A stretch of DNA of 64,000 nt from Centroberyx gerrardi (Eukaryota; Chordata; Actinopteri; Beryciformes; Berycidae): NCBI RefSeq assembly GCF_048128805.1, contig NC_136019.1, positions 15,999,881-16,063,880 of the forward strand, read 5' to 3'. A model generated the notes under the pieces. That model was not told where the DNA came from. It was given only the letters and a program-made list of their open reading frames with translations, and searched no databases. The translations under genes and the position numbers were made by a program. Below, piece after piece: positions 58,611-64,000 of the stretch (positions are counted from its first letter, which is position 1; the number at the start of each line of letters is the position of its first letter).

Positions 58611-58821
58611 AAAGGCCAAGACAATTATCTGGTCAAAGTCAGTTGACTGCTGCTTTGAATTTTATTCAAAATGTTCCTCCATGACTTCTCCTAGTCCCAA
58701 TTTCTGGACAATCCAGTGTTGTCCAGATTTTCAAAATCATGCAAGGAAATCGTATTTATAATTATATATGGGATATATAATTATAAATACTTCAACTGAC
58801 AACTTGGCCTTCTCTTAGATG
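58611..58821. mobile_element. Small MITE with internal perfect palindrome, repeat copy 2
   Basis: AGAAAGGCCAAG at the left is mirrored by CTTGGCCTTCTCT at the right. The left part (58613-58752) is related to 8090-8212. Near the right end lies a perfect 18-bp palindrome with a 3-base loop (58752-58790). Confidence 0.55.
58752..58790. repeat. Perfect 18-bp AT-rich palindrome
   Basis: GTATTTATAATTATATAT, loop GGG, then its exact reverse complement. Confidence 0.9.
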
Positions 58822-59199
58822 CCCCAAAATCCATTGGCCTTCCTGGTGTTAAACTGAATAACATGAATAGTAAGGAATAAGTTGTGAGAGCCAGAAGCCA
58901 TCAATTGTTTGTTGATCATGGTGTTGCGATGATGATGATGATTTGTCTCAAGCTGCATGTCTGAAACTCTGCACCGACACCTAGCTTTGGTGACTAACTG
59001 TTGTTTGTGCCCATCAATCTTCAGGCTTTCATGCTTTGTTTTTTAAGTAATGTTTTTGATACTTGAAAAACCAATTGCCAGTTGGGAGAAATAAAGTTGA
59101 AACTTGAATTTGCACTTGAACATGGGGAGATTCCAACAAAGTCTCATAAAGTTTCGTAAATTGTGCACGAATTCTGTAACCCGTGTTGCGGACACGAAC

Positions 59200-59480
59200 T
59201 CAGTGAACATTCGTCTGGTGAAAAGGTCAGTTTACGTTTAAGATTAGAGTTAGGTTTAAGCAACTAAAACTTTGGCTAAATTTAGGCAACTAAGACACTT
59301 TAGGTTAAGGTTAGGGAAAGGCTTTGGTCATGGTTAAACAAGAAGAACTTTCACAAAAAATTCAAACTTCAGTGACAGTAGAAAATGTCTTGGCATCAAT
59401 TGGGAATTGAACCCCAGTGTTCAGAAGTTGAAGGTAAATGAAGACAACCACTAACCCAAACACAACACTGTCTGTCTGTC
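59200..59480. repeat. Probable dispersed fish repeat (AGGTTAAGGTTAGG type)
   Basis: Steps such as TTTAGGCAACTAAGACACTT and GGTTAAGGTTAGGGAAAGG are followed by a tRNA-like GGGAATTGAACCCCAGTGTT, a combination I recall from common fish repeats. Boundaries are not defined. Confidence 0.35.
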
Positions 59481-61872
59481 ACTTTGTCAAACTACTGCCA
59501 CCGTCTTTTCATATCTCCTTCACATAATCTTTCTTCCACATAAACATTGTGCTCATTTCATGAAATTCCAGGAGACCAGGCTCTGATTCCCAATATGGCT
59601 TCATTTCCCTCGTACTTCCAGCAAAACCCACTTTGAAACATATGCTGGAGACTCTAGAAAGGCCAACGTTTCTTTCTCTGCTGCTATGCCAAAGTATCTA
59701 ATTAGATCTGCGAGGGTCTCTGGGTACAAAAGAAACTACGTGATTAATGACGGAGCACTTTCGGCAAAAGTTCTTGGATATATTTAGCATGAGGGGTCCC
59801 TGTGCTTTTCTACTGCGAGACGCCGGAGCAGAAGGCTGTAGATCTGCAAACTGACCGTGAAGCGGCCCAAACAAGATTATCTACGCTGACTAAACCCTAT
59901 CAGAGCTGTTAGGTGTCCTGAATAGAGTCAAGATTTACATAAGATTGTATTAACGAGCGTCACGTCCCATGGTACAGTATGTTCCTCTCGCTAAATAATT
60001 AGTTTCCACAAGTATCACCCCGCTCCCTGTCTCAGATAATCTCTCTCTCCCTCAGATACTTTCTCACTCTCTCCTCCCGTCTCTCCTCCTTTGATCCCTT
60101 CGCTCTCTTTTTAATATTCCGCTCCTATCGTTCCCTTCTCCTCCCCGTCTGTCTCTCTCTCTTCCTCCCTCTCTCTCTCTCTCTCTCTCTGGCCTTATAA
60201 ATTTTGTCCCTTTCATTTCATAAATTCCCCTTGGTTGATTTCTTGGGAGATCTGAAAACTCTAAATCCTCCTCTTGCATCCCTCCCCTTCTCTGCTTCAT
60301 TTCTTCATTTCTTCCTCTCTTCCCCCCCCCACCACTTCCTCACCCGCTATCTGTTTTTCTCCTCCGCTATGCAAATCTTTGCCCTCCCTCTTCCCCGTCC
60401 TCCCTCCGCCTCCATCTCCATCCTTCTCTCTTCTTCTCTCTCTCTTTCCATCTCTTTCTCCATCACCAGTCCTGCTTCTTGCTCTCTCCCACCTCTCCAT
60501 CCTCTCTCTGTTTCCTTTCTCTCCTCCCCTATCTCCTCCCTTCCTTCCTTCCTCATAGTTTCGTTCGGTTCATTTGGCAATTGAAGACAAAAATAAACAC
60601 ACAACTGGCATATGTAACAACATTTTCGGGAATGGCGCATTACAGTCACAGATTTATCTCCGTTATGGTCCTTGATGAGAAATGATCTCATCCTCTCTCT
60701 TTCCTCCTCCTCTCCTTCTGTCTTTCTCCTTCTTCCTCTACTCCTTTTTCTCTCGTTCTTCTCTTCTTCCTCCTCTCTCGTCTTTCCCCGGTTTCTCCAG
60801 AGACGGCGGTGACGTCAGTCCTATTTATATTTAATGTCTTCAGCTCTCACTCTGCTGAGGATGGCGCTCTGGCTGCACGGCCACAACAGACAACGTACTT
60901 AATCTTATTGCATGCACACACACACACACATATGCATGCACACACACGTACACACACACACACACACACACACACGTGTGGCAGCGATATAATTAAAGAC
61001 CATTTATGACTTGTAAATATCAGCGACAGGCAGGTGCACCCATCACGTCACCATGGAAACTCTTCACTTCTCACTGACTGTTGGGAATCCAGCATATGTG
61101 TGTGTGTGTGTTTAGCTGGGGTGATGGAAATTCACCGGAACGGCTCTGATCTTGACTGGGGAGAACAGCTTCTGAACAGATTCCACATAATTAGTCATCA
61201 TTCACATGCATTGTGTGTGTGTATCTATTACAGGAACATTTGGCTTACTTAAATGTAATTAAAGAACTAATGATGGGACTTTGAACCTTCATGTCTGTGT
61301 GTGTGTGCGTGTGCGTGTGCGTGTGTGTGTGTAGGTGTGTGTGTGAGTGTGTACTTGACTTACAGGAATTCTCAAGTTACATCTATTTGCTAAACGCTAA
61401 CTCACATTTGCAGAATGTAACTCTTCTTCTAATTTCTAACTCCTCCCTAACTCTCAACTCCTCTCTAACTTCTTTCCAAGTGCTCTCTAACTCCTAACTC
61501 CTCTCTAACTCCTCTCTAACTCCTGACTCCTCTCTAACTAGTCTCTAAATCCTAACTCCTCTCTAACTCTCTAATTCTCCAACTCTTCTTTAGCTCTCTA
61601 ACTCTTCTCTAACTCTCTATACTCTCTAACTCTTCTCTAAAGGCCTTTGCACACCAAGTCCGTATTTTTCGTCCGAAATTGTCGCACGTTTAAAAATAAA
61701 TATGACCTCACGTTGTGTCAATCACGTTTACACACCGACTCCGAAACTTTCGTCCGTCATTAAAGTTTTCGGAACAGGTTCGATTTGCTGCGTTTTTTTG
61801 CATCTGTCAAAAGCCTTTAGAGAGTTGTTTGACCACTCAGAGCCACCGTACTGTTGTTATTCATCATCCAAA

Positions 61873-62079
61873 ATGGCATCTGATAAGCTGATTCACTTCG
61901 TCTCCCAGCACAAAGCACTTTACGACAAACAAAGTAAAGAATACAGAGATGCGAAATTTAACGATAGATTGTGGCAGGTGATTTCAGAACAGCTTGGAAT
62001 TGCCATTACCATTACCAATTACCAATTACATTACCAACTAGAAGGGCACTCGGAGAGCGCTGACCTCCGCCAAGGCTAA
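61873..62079 (+). pseudogene. MADF-domain protein fragment of the Harbinger element
   Basis: ATG 61873 opens MASDKLIHFVSQHKALYDKQ, then SKEYRDAKFNDRLWQVISEQ and LGIA. The spacing LIxxVxxHxxLYDxxxxxYxDxxxxxxxW is that of the MADF DNA-binding domain found in the accessory ORF of Harbinger elements. After LGIA, at about 62005, the frame runs into an inserted repeat and ends at 62079, so only the first half of the domain remains. Confidence 0.75.
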
Positions 62080-62279
62080 ATGCTTGTTCGTGAGGCTTGT
62101 TCGTGAGTCGGATCCGGATCCGCTCCAAAAATGTAATGGGTTCTTCCTTGGCCCATGCTACGCCCTTCCACGAAGTTTCATGAAAATCGGGCCAGTAGTT
62201 TTCCCGTAATCCTGCTGACAGACAGACAAACAAACAAACAAACAAACGGCACCGAATACATAACCTCCTTGGCGGAGGT
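62063..62279. mobile_element. Foldback repeat with ACCTCCGCCAAGG ends
   Basis: ACCTCCGCCAAGG at 62063 and CCTTGGCGGAGGT ending at 62279 are exact inverted repeats. The interior (CGGATCCGCTCC, CATGAAAATCGGGCCAGTAG, CAAACAAACAAA) belongs to a family widespread in aquatic animals. It interrupts the MADF frame. Confidence 0.75.
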
Positions 62280-62364
62280 AATTACCATTACGCACGACTG
62301 GATCTACTGGGATCTCCGGCACAGCCTCGAAACACTGATACTATCAGCTCTGGCAGAAAAGTAT

Positions 62365-62683
62365 GGGGCGGCTGTGGCTCAGGAGGTAGAGCGGGTCGTC
62401 GTCCTCCAGTTCGCATGTCGAAGTGTCCTTGGGCAAGATACTGAACCCCAAATTGCTCCCAATGGTTGCGCCAGCACCCTGCGTGGTAGCTTGCTGCCAT
62501 CGGTGTATGAATGTGTGTATGAATGGGTGAACTCAACATCATTGTAAATGAGGGCAACCTCAATGGTTCTTTGAGTTTAAATAAAGGTTTGAATGAATGA
62601 ATGAATGTAGGCATTGTTGTATAGCGCTTTGAGTGGTCGGTAGACTAGAAAAGCGCTATATAAATGCAGTCCATTTACCATTT
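62365..62683 (+). mobile_element. tRNA-derived fish SINE with truncated head
   Basis: It begins GGGGCGGCTGTGGCTCAGGA (box A intact), continues CATGTCGAAGTGTCCTTGGG, and ends GCGCTATATAAATGCAGTCC before CATTTACCATTT, all typical of an abundant percomorph SINE. The box B part of the tRNA head is deleted and a GAATGAATGAATG-containing segment is inserted near the tail. Confidence 0.85.
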
Positions 62684-62740
62684 GCTGTCCATAAACAGAC
62701 TGATCACAGGACAACTATTGACCATGATCTTGTCTGTAAA

Positions 62741-62935
62741 CTAACTGGACCACCACTGACATCCTGAAATAGACCTGGAAACGATCGGGATAAACTCTCC
62801 TTGCTCTTGACGCCTTCTCAGGATCGGATGGACCCAATATTTTCTTTTTCTTTTTCTACTAAGAAGTGAGAGGACCACAAAATCATCCTCACTACTTGAC
62901 GACTTCATTTTGTCTCCTATTGCGAATTTTCGCAA
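62741..62935 (-). pseudogene. Harbinger transposase N-terminal fragment
   Basis: The minus-strand frame includes MKSSSSEDDFVVLSLLSRKR and KRKYWVHPILRRRQEQGEF. RxRRYWVHPIxxxRxxxGEF is the N-terminal signature of fish PIF/Harbinger transposases. After FIPIV the frame breaks: the next recognisable part (FQVYFRMSV) lies in another frame, and the catalytic DDE region is absent. Confidence 0.8.
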
Positions 62936-63150
62936 CGAATAGAATAATAAAACGCATCGGACTCATTGTGCAAGGTTTCTGTGTGTAACGATTTTTATCG
63001 GATGACAGATTCAAAAAACGCATATGAAAAATACAGACTTGGTGTGCAAACTCCTCTCTAACTCCTCTCTAGCTCTCTTGAACTCTTCTCTAACTCTCTA
63101 ACTCCTCTCTAGCTCTCTAACTCTTCTCTAACTCTCTAAGTCCTCTCTGA

Positions 63151-63552
63151 AGGCAAATTTATGGTTTCTGCTGTGTGCCCGGTGTTCGCGGTGCGGAGGG
63201 TCTGAGCGGCAAGTGCAGAGCTCCGCAGGGGGTCTGCGGAGGGTTCGCACCAAGCTCCGCGGTCCTCTCAAAAAATGAAACTCTGCGAAGGCCTCCGCAA
63301 ACGCCGCAGTCAGTTCAGAGGCTATGATTGGTTAATGGTTGCTATGTTAGTTGGTTACCAGGGAAGTAAGTCAAATCAGCCAAGTGACAGCTGACAACCG
63401 GCAAAAATGGACAATAGGAGGAGATTCTGCGCTCTCCGCGAACACCGCGCTGCTACCGCATTTACCATGAAATGCTGTGCCTCTGCGGAGAGAACGGTCT
63501 TGCCGTGAACACCGCGAACACCGGGCACACCGCAGAAACCATAAATTTGCCT
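63151..63552. mobile_element. Harbinger-type MITE in the minisatellite
   Basis: The 402-bp element starts AGGCAAATTTATGGTTTCTG and ends with the reverse complement; the inverted repeat extends about 40 bp. It is flanked by TGA (63148-63150) and TAA (63553-63555), a 3-bp duplication of the TAA in the host repeat with one mutation. It is GC-rich and has no transposase ORF. Confidence 0.8.
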
Positions 63553-64000
63553 TAACTCTCTAACTCTTCTCTAACTCTCTAACTCCTCTCTAACTCTCTA
63601 ACTCCTCTCTAACTCTTTAACTCCTCTCTAACTCCTCTCTAACTCTCTAACTCCTCTCTAACTCTCTAACTCCTCTCTAACTCCTCTCTAACTTTTCTCT
63701 AACTCTCTAACTCCTCTCTAACTCCTCTCTAACTTTTCTCTAACTCTCTAACTCCTCTCTAACTCATCTCTAACTCTCTAACTCCTCTCTAACTCTTTAA
63801 CTCCTCTCTAACTCTCTAACTCCTCTCTAACTCTCTAACTCCTCTCTAACTCCTCTCTAACTCTCTAACTCCTCTCTAACTCATCTCTAACTCCTCTCTA
63901 ACTCTCTAACTCCTCTCTAACTCTTTAACTCCTCTCTAACTCCTCTCTAACTCTTTAACTCCTCTCTAACTCCTCTCTAACTCTCTAACTCCTCTCTAAC

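Larger units (their letters stand above)
55974..61390. other. Probable slc14a2 intron or 3' flank
   Basis: I find no exon matching the second half of a urea transporter. The stretch holds SINE and MITE pieces (listed), a CT-rich segment at 60000-60560 and 60690-60800, and (CA)n/(GT)n runs near 60918-60976, 61093-61112 and 61295-61345. If the gene is whole, its next intron exceeds 8 kb. Confidence 0.45.
61641..63050. mobile_element. Decayed PIF/Harbinger transposon with nested insertions
   Basis: Terminal inverted repeats TTTGCACACCAAGTCCGTAT (left) and the matching right end bound the element. TAA of the host minisatellite flanks the left end; the outermost AGGCC of the right end is missing. 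A MADF-domain start is encoded on the plus strand and a transposase N-terminus on the minus strand, the usual two-gene layout. The middle is replaced by a foldback repeat (62063-62279) and a SINE (62365-62683). Confidence 0.8.
61430..64000 (+). repeat. Minisatellite of 8-bp and 11-bp units, extends past the window
   Basis: The array is built from AACTCTCT (8 bp) and AACTCCTCTCT (11 bp), often alternating, with AACTCTTT and AACTCATCTCT variants. It is interrupted by two inserted elements (61641-63050 and 63151-63552). The purest stretch is 63553-64000. Confidence 0.95.

Noticed and set aside
61430-64000. CRISPR-like regular repeats
   Set aside because: The units are contiguous with no unique spacers and the genome is vertebrate; it is a minisatellite.

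Overview
This 64 kb window is from a ray-finned fish, probably a percomorph-type teleost. The genes are intron-split with GT/AG junctions. Between them lie very many (CA)n, (GA)n and pentanucleotide microsatellites, teleost tRNA-derived SINEs, and hAT-type and PIF/Harbinger-type MITEs. No bacterial, plasmid or phage content is visible.

Layout. At 1-1500 there is a Harbinger-like non-autonomous element (about 358-1121) with a decayed Myb/SANT-like start, followed by a lone terminal exon of an unrecognised gene. At 2640-10413 there is a complete eight-exon TRIM E3 ligase gene of the fish bloodthirsty-related (btr) type: RING, two B-boxes, coiled coil and PRY/SPRY. It has an interferon-type promoter (ISRE-like element plus TATA) and one in-frame stop between RING and B-box 1. 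At 13400-24790 lies synaptotagmin-4 (syt4), five coding exons, 472 residues, with an RE1/NRSE-like REST site ending one base before the start codon. From 24800 to 53600 is a gene-poor stretch dominated by repeats. It holds one putative two-exon minus-strand gene (38935-39647), two tRNA-Ala-like sequences in an inverted arrangement (50139-50521), several SINE and MITE copies and a possible LTR. At 53736-55973 are the first four coding exons of a urea transporter (SLC14A type, most likely slc14a2). Its second half is not in the window. From about 61400 to the right edge is a minisatellite of 8- and 11-bp units. It is interrupted by a decayed PIF/Harbinger element, which itself carries a SINE and a foldback repeat, and by a second MITE.

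The order syt4 then SLC14A on one strand resembles the human 18q12.3 neighbourhood (SYT4 - SETBP1 - SLC14A2 - SLC14A1, from memory), which supports both identifications. The genes do not form a functional pathway: one is antiviral or ubiquitin related, one acts in neuronal vesicle traffic, one transports urea. I found no convincing new multi-gene system. The most notable observations are regulatory or structural: the RE1 at syt4, the ISRE/TATA promoter and nonsense codon of the TRIM gene, the (TG)25/(AC)20 pair bracketing a frame-neutral urea transporter exon, the inverted tRNA-Ala/SINE-like pair, and the nested elements in the right-edge minisatellite.
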